Assembly (NCBI GenBank): GCA_914767885.1
Contig: CAJZBQ010000011.1
Coordinates: 1,240,001 to 1,304,000, forward strand
From: Blepharisma stoltei
Lineage: Eukaryota; Ciliophora; Heterotrichea; Heterotrichida; Blepharismidae
Length of the DNA stretch: 64,000 bases
Direction of reading: 5' to 3'
A model generated the notes under the pieces. It had not been told where the DNA came from, made no database searches, and saw nothing but the letters and a program-made list of their open reading frames with translations. Positions 24,174 to 35,160 of the stretch are shown piece after piece; the first letter of the stretch is position 1, and each line of letters opens with the position of its first letter. The translations under genes were made by a program, and so were the position numbers.

Positions 24174-26598
24174 CTATTCATTTATTTTATATTCTCTGAC
24201 TTCATTCAAAATATGAATAGCTCTCCTCAACCCATCTACAGCTTGTGAAGCCGTTTCTCTTTCCTGAGCAATTCCATCAGATTCTTCTAACTCCCCCCCC
24301 CCCCCTCCGTGAGCGAACAAAAAAATTTTGTTCGCTCACGGAGGGGGGGTTATTTTTTTTTTTAAAAAAAATTTATATATAAATTTTATAAAAAATATTT
24401 TTTTCGAAATTTAAAAAAATCCTAATTTGCAAAAATTGGGAAGCAAATATTAATTTAATTTGCAAAATTTATGTTTTAAAACGCAATTTGTTTAAAATTA
24501 AACAGAATTAGCTCTAGATTTCATTATACTAATTATCACTTATATATCCAAATTTTTTTCCATTAAAATTTTTTCTATTAAAAAAATTTTTGTTCACTCA
24601 CGGAGGGTGGGTTTTTGGTCAAAAAATGGCGATTTTTCTAATGGTTTTGTTCGCTCACGGAGGGGGGGGGGGGAGTAATAACTCATCGCACTCTTCTTTG
24701 TATAATTTTTTAACCAATTCTCTTTGGAGCTCATCTTTTGACCTATTAACTAGAAATCCCATAATAGTTTTTGGTACCAAATCGCCAATATTAACCCTGA
24801 CAATATCAAAATACGATTTTATCAAAATTTTAATCATTTCTATTTGCTCTTTTTCGTCATTTGTCATCTTTGAAGATGGCTGCAGGCTTGACGGAGGACT
24901 CATAAAGTCAAAGCTGATTTTTTGCCTTTCAGGGATTTTTTCTTCTTCCTGCTCAATTTTTGGGGTTTCTTGAGATCTGAAGGAAAACCAGGAAGACGAG
25001 GTCATAATAGTTTCTTCTTTTTTCTTTTGTATTAGAGGGGGAGGAATAATACTTTTATCGATAATCGGCTCTTGGGCAACTGGCTTAAGCTGAGTTTGGG
25101 CTGCAATAAGAGCTTTAGAGCCGCCTATAAATTGAGGATGGTGTGTGTTAATGTAAGCTCCTTCCACATCTATTAGCCGGTCTATCATTTTTCTGGTAGG
25201 CTTCAGTCTAGATGCCAACAGTTGATTTATGACATCTGAAACCGCGTCTTTTAACTTCTTAAATCTTTCAAGCTCAGGGATTTCTATTTTATAAATAATA
25301 TTCTTTAGCTCTTCATATATCAAATTCATACAGTTTAAGCTTGGTTCATGGAGCTTAGGAATTTGGCTTTTAATTAATATCTCAAACGCTGATTCTGGGA
25401 TAAATAAAGAGCTTCCAAGCCCAGTTGCATTCATAACTGCAGTTCGGATATTTTGGTCGCTTAACTCTTGTAAAGGATCAATTTTTGCAATACCACTGAC
25501 AAAGATCTGATGGAAAATATAATTAATCCTGGCGCCGCCCATAAGTTCTTCAGTAACGTTTCTTACATTTTTACCTTCTATGTTTTCTTGGAAGCTTTTG
25601 GCTACCTTTTGGATAACACTAAGCAGGACACCTGTCTTAGAATCTCTAGTTGACAAGGCTTCTCCATATTCTCTTAGCTTTGATATATTAGCTTCCAGCT
25701 CGTCATTAACCTTTTTCTTTATTGTTGGAATACTATTATTTATATGAGTTTGCAAAATCTTATTCAGCCTCATTGTTAAATACCTGATTCCTAGCCTATC
25801 TGCATATCTTGCATAAACAGGACTTTCTCTAAAAAATTTTTCTTCCTTTGCCAGGTGTTTTTTCATAGGGACATTTTTATTGATATCTTCTTGGCTTCTA
25901 CATACAACTCCTACATATCCAAGCCTAAGTGGGAAAACTGTGCCATTCAGCATGTCAACAGCGTCAGTTCCTCTATCCATAATATCAATTTTTGTAAGTA
26001 CACCAATAGTTCTTTCTCCATTTGGATCTACCAAATGAGCCAACTGTAAAGCATCTGAGTTCGCTAAATCATTATTTGCTGCTGAGATAGCAAGAATAAT
26101 AGTGTCAGGGTTCGAAATATATTGTAGAATCATATCACGGATATTTGTCTCAATATCACGGCTTTGTCCGGAAACTGAAATTTTTACGATCCCTGGCAAA
26201 TCGACCATAGTGATATCAAGGACGTTAGGGGAATAAATAGTCAAATCAATAGGCTGGGTCGATATAGATCTGCCATTACCTACAAGATCGGTCGTTCTAT
26301 TCTTTATTTCTTCACGAATATCATCAAAGTTATCGAAAAATGAATCTGGGATGTGAGAGAAAATGCCGTATTCTTGAGATTCTTGGGTTTTTACCAGCTT
26401 TAGACGCAGTGGGCATTTTGTGACAATTCCAGAGCCTCTAGGCAAGAAATCTTTACCGACGATGCTTTCTAAAACACTGCTTTTACCTGAGGACTGAGAC
26501 CCTACGACTACTATTTGAGGTAAGCTGATGATGTGGGAAATGTTGGCTGAAATGAGGACCTCCTGAAGCTTATTGAAGAGTGGGATAAGCTTTTCCAT
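24174..26598 (-). CDS. Dynamin-related GTPase
   Basis: A membrane-scission GTPase of 678 residues after removing one F1 MITE. The G domain carries the P-loop GSQSSGKSS (~res 33), DLPG and TKID. The middle domain follows, then a variable Pro/Gln-rich linker (~520-570) and a C-terminal GTPase effector domain ending LEESDGIAQERETASQAVDG. There is no PH or proline-rich tail, so it belongs with the Drp1/Vps1-type proteins of mitochondrial, peroxisomal or vacuolar fission rather than classical endocytic dynamin. Without IES removal the protein would end in a run of prolines encoded by the C-tract of the MITE and lose the end of the effector domain. Confidence 0.95.
24291..24678 (+). mobile_element. 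F1 MITE, 388 bp, in dynamin-related gene
   Basis: TAA at 24288-24290 and 24676-24678. Removal gives KEECDELLEESDGIAQE on the minus strand, restoring the effector domain. Confidence 0.93.
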
Positions 26599-26648
26599 TT
26601 TATTATAGATTAGATATTAACAGATGTGTAAGCAATTAAAATTTCAGT

Positions 26649-27422
26649 TTAATTATTATCTGATTGAGTGTCCATTGCTAAGTTAGCCAACTGGTCAGCT
26701 TCTGTATTGAGGTGATGGGGAATTGAATAAGGATTAAATGACTTGAAATTTCGAAGGTAGTTTATTGCTTTATCGAACTGAACTTGAAGTGTATGATTTT
26801 TGCATCGATATTTACCATCTATTTGGTTTATTACGAGCTCTGAATCGCCATAGATGTTTATGCAATCAATTCCTAATTGAAGAGCTCGCTCTAAACCTAG
26901 ATTTAAACCAATATATTCAGCTTCATTGTTTGTTTTTATGCCATTGAATACACAGCCTTGGTCAATAATATCACCGCTTGGCGATTTTATTACAAAGCCT
27001 GACCCTGAAAGGCCAGGATTTCCTCTTGAGCCGCCATCAAAATATAAAGAATAGCATGTCTCTATTTTAGGCTTTGCAGGCGGTTTTTCTTCAATAAATT
27101 TCTTTTTAGGCCGATTTTTGACAGAATTCTGTGTTCAGTATGTTGATCCATAATTTTGGTTGTTTTGAGCTATTTCTTGAAAATTTTTCAAAGGCAATTG
27201 ATAAGTCTTCTTTGAAACCTTTTCTTTTTCATCTCCAGAACTTCTTTCTGAATTGCTATCTGCAATCACAATAGGTCCAGCATTCAAAAATCTATTTGCT
27301 TCCTCTTCTGTAGCAAATTTTTTATATCTCGCCCCCGAAAATCCTTTTACACTTGCTTCACAATCCTCCCATTCCCTAAAAATCCCCGTTTTCCTTCCTT
27401 TTCTAACAGCATAAAACTTCAT
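26649..27422 (-). CDS. Ribonuclease H1
   Basis: It degrades the RNA strand of RNA-DNA hybrids. It is 257 residues long and starts MKFYAVRKGRKTGIF, the typical hybrid-binding domain of eukaryotic RNase H1. The catalytic domain starts near residue 115 with FDGGSRGNPG, followed by NNEAEY, GDSEL and a C-terminal TEADQLANLA, supplying the D-E-D-D metal ligands. One in-frame TGA (Trp) falls between the two domains (STYWTQNS), so a standard-code translation would lose the catalytic half. ATG 27422 was chosen because the hybrid-binding domain begins there. The dynamin-related gene ends the same strand's cluster about 50 bp away. Confidence 0.93.
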
Positions 27423-27504
27423 ATCCAATTTTTCTTAAAATATTTACTCTGGGGAGCTTATTATTTAAATAATCTATTTAACTGCGTAAAATACTTATCT
27501 TAAC

Positions 27505-30500
27505 TTAATGCTTGTGCTTTTTATCCTTTTTTTCTTTTTTGTTGTGATCGTGGTGCTTGTTCTTTTTCTTTTTCTTATCGGTCTTAAACATGCTGAGCAT
27601 TCTCTGAGTCACAGTGAAGCCACCAAAAATGTTGATGCTTGCGAAAAATACTGAAGCGATAGCGATTCCTGACCCTTCGTAAGAAATATAATGGTGAAGT
27701 CGATGGAAGATGAATTCCGAGACACACTCACTATGGAGTAGGTAAAACCCGTCCAGATGAAGCTGAATAATGTGCCTCTGCCACTTTATTAGCTAGACCT
27801 TCGGGCTTCAAGCAGAGAAAGTTTTGTTTCTCCTAGGAGGTTTTTCCTGTCCCTGATGGGCTAGACAGATTTTGCCTCCCGCTCAAGATTAATCGGGCAT
27901 ATGCAAGAGGTGGCTCTAAAATAAGGAACTGATCCTTAGGCTAGGTGGGTTTACGCCAGATAGGCAGGCTAGTGGTCTATCCGCTTATGGCCTTATAACA
28001 CTTAACTTAACTTGACCCTTCGTCAATAGTACCTTCGGTTGGATCTAAAAGAAGCATAGATCCAATAACAATGATTCCTGAAATGGCATTAGTAACACTC
28101 ATTAGCGGTGTGTGTAATGCTGGGGTAACATTCCAAATAACCATATATCCAATAAAAATTGCGAGAACAAAAGTCATGAACAGTCTCATAAAGGTCCCAT
28201 ATGTTGCATAAGACAGCCCAACGAAAAGACCAATGGCCACTGCAGCAACAATAAACATTTTGAAGTCTCTTGACAAGTGGTATATACATTAAAATCATGA
28301 CACACGTCAACCTGCCTTCTTGGCGCAACGGAACTGGGACGGACTCCAAATATCCGGGTAGGTTTTGGCTACCTTCCTGTGGTTGAAAATGGAGGTGCCG
28401 GGAATATCCTTTTTTGAATTCAAGGACCAATGGGCATCTTTTCCAAGAACTGGGGGTTTCGGCCTAGACCACAGTGTAGTAGTCTTTTCCTGTATATAGA
28501 GATTTCAGGTAGATGGCGCGGAATGCGCCATCTACCTGAAGTCACTATATGCTAAAGGAAGACACTTCGAAACCCGACAGATTGCAAGGTCAGATCCTAG
28601 GAGTCAAGCTACTCCAATCGCCCACCAAAGAAATCCATAAGCTGCCCAGTTAAGACTGAAGCCTCAAGATAAGGAGGAGACAGAAGGAACTGGAAGTGGC
28701 ACCCATTAATGGGGATAGACTCCTGGGTAGGAGTCGAAAAGCAGATGTGAGTCTCCCGTTTGATGGCGCAGTCACCAATATGGCTAACGCATGACTAAAT
28801 AGCCTAGCCTATTGACCAGTGGTGCTTTTGCTTTTTCTTGCTTGGATGAGCTCCTGGGGTCTCTACATTTGGCTTAGGAGGAGCTGGAACTGCTTTTGGT
28901 GGCTGGTAGCTGTACTCCCCTTCATGTATCACGACCATTGGGCCGATGATTTCGTCATCTAAGTTGACTTTGAACTTGTGTGTGTTTAAAAGGTCATCAA
29001 GGAGGTTGTACAAATTGTTTGTATAGAGTTCTGAGGATTGAGGAGCCATTCTGCTTGTTAAGTCAGTGAAGCCTACAATTGTTACACCGTTATCAGTGAA
29101 AACAGCTTCTCCAGCTCTGGTTCCTTCTACATTGCCTCCTTGTTCGGCAGCGAGGTCTACAATGACACTTCCGTATTTCATAGATTTGACGATTCCAGCG
29201 TCCATCAAAATTGGTGCTTTTCTGCCTGGTATGAGGGCAGTTGTGATAACTATATCGCATTTTGCGGCAGTCTTTTTGGTGACGTCGTATTGAGCCTTTT
29301 GGTAGTTTTCAGACATCACTTTGGCGTAGCCACCGACAACAGCGCCTTCTTCTTTGATAGGGACTTCTACAAAGTGAGCACCCATAGACTCTGCGTCAGA
29401 CTTTGCAGCAGATCTTGTGTCCATAGCACTTACGATGCAGCCTAAGCTTCGGCTGTAGCCTATAGCAGCGAGACCAGCAACACCGGCTCCAATAACAAGA
29501 ACTTTAGTAGGAGGAATTTTTCCAGCTGCAGTGACCATTGGTTTTGGAGTCTTCTTGTAATAGTGGAAAGCTTCAACAACTGCTCTGTAGCCTGCAATGC
29601 TTCCCATTGAGCTTAACGAGTCTAATTTTTGTGCTTTAGTAATTCTTGGGACACAGTCCATTGCCATGTAAGTCAGCTTTGGATATCTCTTACTCCCCCC
29701 CTCCGTGAGTGAACAAAAAAATTTTGTTCACTCGTTGAGGGGGTTAAAAAATTTATATAAAAATTTTATAGAAAAAAATTTTTTTTTTTGAAATTTTGAA
29801 AAAAAATCTTAATTTGGGAAGCAAATATTAATTTATTTATAAAAATTTATGTTTAAAACGCAATTTGTTTACAATTAAACAGAATTAGCTCGAGATTTCA
29901 TTATAATAATTATCACTTATATATAAATTTTTGTTCACTCTCAGAGGGTGGGTTTTTTGGGGAAAAATAGGGATTTTTCCAATCGTTTTGTTCACTCACG
30001 GGGTGGATTTTTTGGGGATTTTTCCAATGGTTTTGTTCACTCACGTTGGGGGGAGTTAGCAAGATCTTTTAACCAATCTGCATTTGATGCTGGGTACACA
30101 TAAGAGACAAGCAATCTTGTGTTTTCCAGTAATGTATCTTCATGTCTTCCAAGAACAGGGTGGTAGTCAGGCTTCCTAACTTTTAAGACGATTTCGCTAT
30201 TCCAGACTTCTTCTGTGCTTGAAATAATTGCACCTTCTTTTGCATAAGCTTCATCTGGGAAATTAGCCCCTTTGCCTGCTCCGGATTCGACAAGAACTCT
30301 AAATCCTAATCTTCTGAACAGTTTCACTGAATCGGGTGCCATTGCAACTCTATTTTCCAAAGGATAAATCTCGTTTGGAACCCCAATTTGTTTAGTTGGC
30401 TCTGGGAAAACTTCTTCTGGCTTATTTAAGGCTTCTTCTTCATCAGCTGAGTCATCATATTCAACCCCACCTCCAGTTTCTATGAAAACTTCTTTTAATG

Positions 30501-32389
30501 TAGTCACTTGGTTTAGGATTTCTTTGATTGACTTGTCAGCGCTTCCATAGAACATGTGAGTGTTGTCTTTAAAGAAGAGAGGGTTCTCGATTCCAGCATA
30601 ACCAGCTCCACCTCCACGCTTGAAAACAACAGTGTCTTTGGCGTTCCAGACTTCACAAACAGGCATGCCTGCAATTGGAGACTGAGGGTTTTCTAAAGCG
30701 TCTGGGTTCACAATGTCGTTAGCACCAATAACAAGTGCGAGGTCTACTTCTGAAAATTCTTTATTTAAATGGTCCATCTCTTTGACAATTGAATAATCAA
30801 CATCAGCTTCTGCTAAAAGGACGTTCATGTGTCCAGGTAATCTTCCAGCAACTGGGTGGATACAAAATCTGACCTTTCTTCCTGTTTTGATTAAGAAATC
30901 TGCAAGAGTTCCGACGTCATGTTGGCATCTGGCAACAGCCATCCCATATCCAGGGACAATAATGATATTGTGGGCATCTCTTAATAAGTCAACCATCTTG
31001 TGAAGGGTAATTGGCTTTAAAGTGCCAGTTACCTTTGTATTCTGTGCTGCTTGAGCTGCAACAGCTGTTCCTTCTCCGAATCCTCCTGCAATGACGTTGA
31101 AGAAAGATCTGTTCATAGCTTTGCACATAATGTAGCTTAGAATGGCACCAGAAGAACCTACAAGAGCGCCTGTTATAATTAAAAGTTCGTCTTGAAGTAA
31201 AAATCCACTTGCAGAAGTAGCCCAGCCTGAGTAAGAGTTCAGCATTGAGACGACCACTGGCATATCAGCTCCTCCAATTGCCATAACTAAATGCCAACCG
31301 ATAAAGCAAGAAAGTCCAGCATTGGCTAATAAAGCGTAAAGTCTGTAGTCATGGTCTTCTTCAATGGCATAGTAAATTGCACATGCTAAACACCCTAGCG
31401 CGAACATCAAATTGATAACATGTCTGAACCAGCCACAAATGATGAGAGGCTTGCTTCTAATGACTTCTTGTAGTTTTCCCCAAGCAACCACGGACCCTGA
31501 AAATGTGATTGCGCCTATAAAAACTCCTATATTTATTTCTATGATCTCTAACGTTCCCTTTGATTAGAGAGTTAAAAAATCTTTAAGTTATTTATTAATA
31601 AATTTCTAAAATTAATATTTAAGAATGCGATTTGTTGTAATTTAATAGAATTAGTTGAAGATCTCATTATAATAATCAAATTATTATTTGTTAAAATGTT
31701 TTACTCGCTAACTAATGGGCTTTTCCCAAATATTTAGATTTTTCTAATTTTTTGCTCGTCATCCAAGGGAGTAAGTTTGTTTGATCTGGATGCAAAAGAT
31801 AGCTGGCAAAGGAAACCATAGTAGCCGCGAGACCTACAAAGGAATGCAGAGCGGCAACCATTTGAGGCATGCTTATCATTTCGACTTTTAAAGCCATTCC
31901 GAGACCTACTACTCCACCAAGGACAAAAGCTGGGAAGAAGAAAAGGTATCTTCCATTAAACTCTTCCACGAATAATGTTGCAGTAATTGCTAAATCCCCT
32001 AATATTATTTTTATCTATAGGAGTTTTCCCTATATGGCCCGATAAGGACCATGGGTTCCCGTGGAATCCCTTTGTTGGTCAAACCAACTCAGTGCGTTGG
32101 TTTGACTAATTCACTGGTTGGCTCAACCAGCAGAGGGATTCTACGGACAACCCACGGCACTTATCGGGTCATATAGGGAAAACTCCTATATTTATTTGGG
32201 ATATGACTAATAATTCTTTTAAAAAAATCTGTTAGATTTGATAATTATTTATAGGAGAGTGATTAAGATCATTGCAATTACACCATAGAAATTACCTCTC
32301 TTGGCAGATTCTTGGTTGCTCAGGCCTCCTAATGATAAAATAAAGAAAACGGCGCATACCATGTATGCTCCGACTACAAAGGCTTCCAT
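27505..32389 (-). CDS. Proton-translocating NAD(P)+ transhydrogenase, fused PntB-PntA
   Basis: It transfers hydride between NADH and NADP+ coupled to proton movement, normally across the mitochondrial inner membrane. It is 1058 residues long after removing five IESs. Order: PntB-like membrane domain ([15 protein letters not shown]...), NADP-binding domain III ([28 protein letters not shown]), then the PntA-like NAD-binding domain ([17 protein letters not shown]), then C-terminal helices ([18 protein letters not shown]) and a Lys/His-rich tail. Beta-before-alpha fusion is known from Entamoeba and Eimeria; animal enzymes are alpha first. No N-terminal targeting peptide is obvious. The IESs belong to four different classes, and all five junctions agree with bacterial and animal family sequence. 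Confidence 0.95.
27681..28023 (+). mobile_element. SINE-like element copy 2, 11-bp target duplication, IES
   Basis: TGACCCTTCGT at 27670-27680 and 28013-28023. The 332-bp body is homologous to 18378-18711 and ends CACTTAACTTAACT. Removal restores [20 protein letters not shown] on the minus strand, matching the conserved SINIFGG end of PntA. Confidence 0.92.
28281..28822. mobile_element. IES, 542 bp, 11-bp near-perfect duplication
   Basis: TTGACAAGTGG (28270-28280) and TTGACCAGTGG (28812-28822). Removal restores [17 protein letters not shown] on the minus strand. The right end CCAATATGGCTAACG...AAATAGCCTAGCCTA is shared with the interior of IES B2 near 9680. A small foldback (28492-28553, GATGGCGCGGAATGCGCCATC) is nested inside. 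Confidence 0.87.
29693..30058 (+). mobile_element. F1 MITE, 366 bp, in transhydrogenase gene
   Basis: TTA at 29690-29692 and 30056-30058. Removal gives [20 protein letters not shown] on the minus strand, matching the PntA family (...VTVMAMDSVPR). Confidence 0.94.
31542..31746. mobile_element. IES, decayed F1 relative, 205 bp
   Basis: TTTCTA repeats contain TA at 31540-31541 and 31745-31746. Removal gives [20 protein letters not shown] on the minus strand. An F1-like end remains (GTTTTACTCGCTAACTAATGGG). The reading frame runs some 12 codons into the IES before TAG, which can mislead a gene caller. Confidence 0.85.
32002..32253. mobile_element. IES with foldback P element, 252 bp
   Basis: TA at 32000-32001 and 32252-32253. 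It holds a palindrome from TATAGGAGTTTTCCCTATAT to its complement near 32195. Removal gives [20 protein letters not shown]. Confidence 0.87.
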
Positions 32390-33682
32390 TTATAAGAGAT
32401 CTTGGTATCTGTGGTTAATGTGGAAAGATAAAGGAGAATGAATGAAAGATATAACAGCCCCCTTTGCTAGCAAGCAAAAATTTTTATTCGATAGTGAGAG
32501 TTTTTATTAAATTTTATATAATTATATAAAAAAAATTTTCAATATATATTATATTTCTGTTTAGGCTCTAAGCTGACTAAAATGTCATAGAATGCTTGAG
32601 ATTTCATAATAATCATTCAAATTATTATTTCTATAAATGTTTACGACAAAAAATTGCTTGCAGCCAACAAAGCGAGTCTAATTTTTCTAATGGTTTTGCC
32701 TGCTAAACTAAGGGTTGGTATAAGTATTTTTTAGAAAATTCATCGTAAAGGCTATAGGTTAAGGAAGAAAAAACAATTATGAGTGCAAATTTAAAAGAGA
32801 ATCAATAATTTACTGTTGAGATAATTTGGCTGCCTAAATTCAGACATATCGCTGATAAAATATTTCTGATATTATTAGCTCTTCTAATATTAAAGATTTG
32901 CAAATGAAATGAAGGAAAATTTCAAATCATATATTGTCCTCAAAAATTGTGAAAAGAAATGAATATGGCTTAAAATACTTAAATTAATTAATCAAAAAAT
33001 AATAGTAAAGTATTTAAAGTAAAAGTAAGTAAGCAGCTTTATAATAATTGCGTATGCTCCTATCAGAAAAGCCAACAAAACATTAAAAATTTTCAATATA
33101 ACTAAAAAGTAAAAGGTATATCTGATAATAAATACTTAACCAAAAATTATAGGAGCAAATTAAATTTCATACCAATATGTCTCTACATATTTAAAGTTTG
33201 GTAATTAATAGGGATATGGAAAATATTATTTCTATTTTTATTTCCTTGCATCTCAAATATTTTTGAAACAATTCGAAGGAATAATCACAAACTGTGAAGT
33301 TTATATTTAGACTGTTATTCTATTCAAAAAATCGCTAAAGAATGAAGTAAAACTAGTAGCTATTTGAATGAATGCCTATTTTATGTTTTATTTTTCTTAT
33401 ATAAAATTGTTGAGCATCTATTTAGTATTATGCATTTATTCCTCTTTATACCCACTACTTTATTATGCTAAATCAAACAAATTTATTCATATGAGCAAAC
33501 TTAATTTAATTCATTCTTATTTACAAGCCAATATATCGATATCTTAAATCTTTAGTCAATTATTTTTATTAATCTAAATAAGAATTTTAAAAGATATATA
33601 AAAATAAGAAGAGAAAAGAAATTAATCGCACCCTGCTTTTTTGATTATCAGGGCTAAAATGATTTATAAAATTAAGCCATAA
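32390..33682. other. Intergenic region, divergent promoters
   Basis: About 1.3 kb lies between the divergent transhydrogenase and lipase genes. It contains a decayed F1-like element (32455-32723). The rest is AT-rich with no convincing ORF, RNA or repeat. Confidence 0.6.
32455..32723. mobile_element. Decayed F1-like element, 269 bp
   Basis: TAA at 32452-32454 and 32721-32723. The core GAGATTTCATAATAATCATTC resembles the F1 core and the right end is TTTTGCCTGCTAAACTAAGGG. It is intergenic, so excision cannot be tested by reading frame. Confidence 0.55.
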
Positions 33683-34908
33683 ATGGGCTTACTAAAATTT
33701 GTTCTAGGTGGAGCTGGGGCATATGCAGGCATGAGACTATATTTAAACAAAATAAAGCTTCCTAGTGAAATCACTTCACCATTTGAAGAATATTGTCAAG
33801 GTAAAGGGTATTTTGTTCAAAATCATTGGGTAGAAACCAAGGATGGATATTTTCTTCGTTTATTTAGGCTTAGTAAGGCAGAAAATCAGTATCCAAATAA
33901 ATCCCCAGTCTTAATTGTGCATGGAATGACAGCGAACTCAAAGTGCTTTGTAATGAACCAAAGTGTTAAGCCTCCTGCTTTTGAATTAGTAGACAATGGG
34001 CACGATGTTTGGCTTTTGAATTGCAGAGGAAACATTTATAGCCGACTCCATAAAACCCTGAGATATGAAGACCCAGAATTCTGGAATTGGTGTGCTACTC
34101 ATATAGGAGATTTTGATGTTCCTGCTACAATTGATTATGTTTTACATAAAACAGGTCAGAAAAAGCTTAACTACTTAGGCCACTCTCAAGGATCTTATGC
34201 AGCTATTCACTGTTTTTCAATAAACCCTGAATATGGTGATAAGGTTAATTTAGCAGCATTATGGAGTGCTCCTTGCGGATTTTTATCATTATCTCCTCTA
34301 CATCGTGCTATAGGCAAATCTTTTGAAAGCTCCAATAATCATGGCCCTATAGGAATTTCACTTAAGTCTACAACTAATTTGAAGCTTGCAGCTGCGTTTC
34401 CTTCTGTAACTTTGGCTGTTGGTGAGTATTTACTTAAAATGAAGCATGAAGATGACTATTCCAAATATTTATATTTTTTAATAGTGAATACAATACTTTA
34501 TATATAAAATAAATAATTTTATTATATTTATAGACAAAAAAGGTACCAAATTATCTTTACAATTTGGTTGGAAAAACAAGCAGACTGAACATGAAATTTT
34601 GAATGCAAATGGAACATAGAAAATCTCCGATCCCAACATACTTCGACTATGGCGAACAAGAAAACCTTAGGCTTTATGGCAGCAAAGTGCCAAAATCTCT
34701 TGATTTTGATAAGATTAAATGCAATTTAGCAATATTTCATGGAAAATATGACCAGATCGCCTCTGTCAAAGATTTAGATCACTTAAGAATGCAGCTTCCA
34801 AAATCAAAAATCGCGTTTTTCAAAAATGATTATGATATCGATCATATGGGATTCCTAGTCTCAAAAAACCAAAGTCATGTCAGTGACTTGCTGGGGCTCT
34901 TAAAATAA
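33683..34908 (+). CDS. Alpha/beta-hydrolase lipase (acid lipase type)
   Basis: It probably hydrolyses neutral lipids or sterol esters. It is 379 residues long after removing an 86-bp IES. The N-terminus has a short hydrophobic stretch (MGLLKFVLGGAGAYAGMRLY) that could anchor or target it. Family signatures are the oxyanion motif LIVHGMTANSKCF, WLLNCRGNIYSRLH, the nucleophile elbow GHSQGS, a Gly/Tyr-rich FDYGEQENLRLYG, and a late Asp (GKYDQIAS) and His (DIDHMGF) completing a Ser-Asp-His triad. It is divergent from the transhydrogenase gene. Family membership is clear; substrate is inferred. Confidence 0.9.
34468..34553. mobile_element. Short IES, 86 bp, TA-bounded
   Basis: TA at 34466-34467 and 34552-34553. 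Removal joins KHEDDYSKY to LYNLVGKTSRLNMKF, matching the lipase family order. It is almost pure AT and is not repeated in this window. Confidence 0.8.
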
Positions 34909-34948
34909 TCATATTTAATAAAATTCAACCCATAAGATTTCATAAAAA

Positions 34949-35020
34949 GGGCCGTTCCGGGAATTGAACCCGGGACCTCTCGCACCCTAAGCGAGAATCA
35001 TACCACTAGACCAAACGGCC
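34949..35020 (-). tRNA. tRNA-Pro (AGG)
   Basis: 72 nt. The acceptor GGCCGTT pairs with AACGGCC, the anticodon stem CTCGC/GCGAG encloses TTAGGGT, and the T arm CCGGG-TTCAATT-CCCGG is perfect. No intron. It lies between the lipase and ribonucleotide reductase genes. Confidence 0.97.
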
Positions 35021-35160
35021 TTGAAAATAAGATTAATCAACTGTATTTAAAGATCAAGTGTTCACTATAAAATGCCTGACCAGGAAAATCAAAAATTTCA
35101 ATGATTTTTACATTATTTAAAATCTTAAGACCATCTACTTCAAAAATTATTAAATCTATT

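Noticed and set aside
24655-24680. Poly-proline C-terminus of the dynamin-related protein
   Set aside because: The prolines are encoded by the C-tract of the F1 MITE, not by a proline-rich domain; excision replaces them with the end of the effector domain.
31712-31740. Reading frame KSKYLGKAH at the end of a transhydrogenase segment, looking like protein
   Set aside because: It lies inside the TTTCTA-bounded IES; including it leaves an in-frame TAG and a poor family match, while removal gives [13 protein letters not shown].
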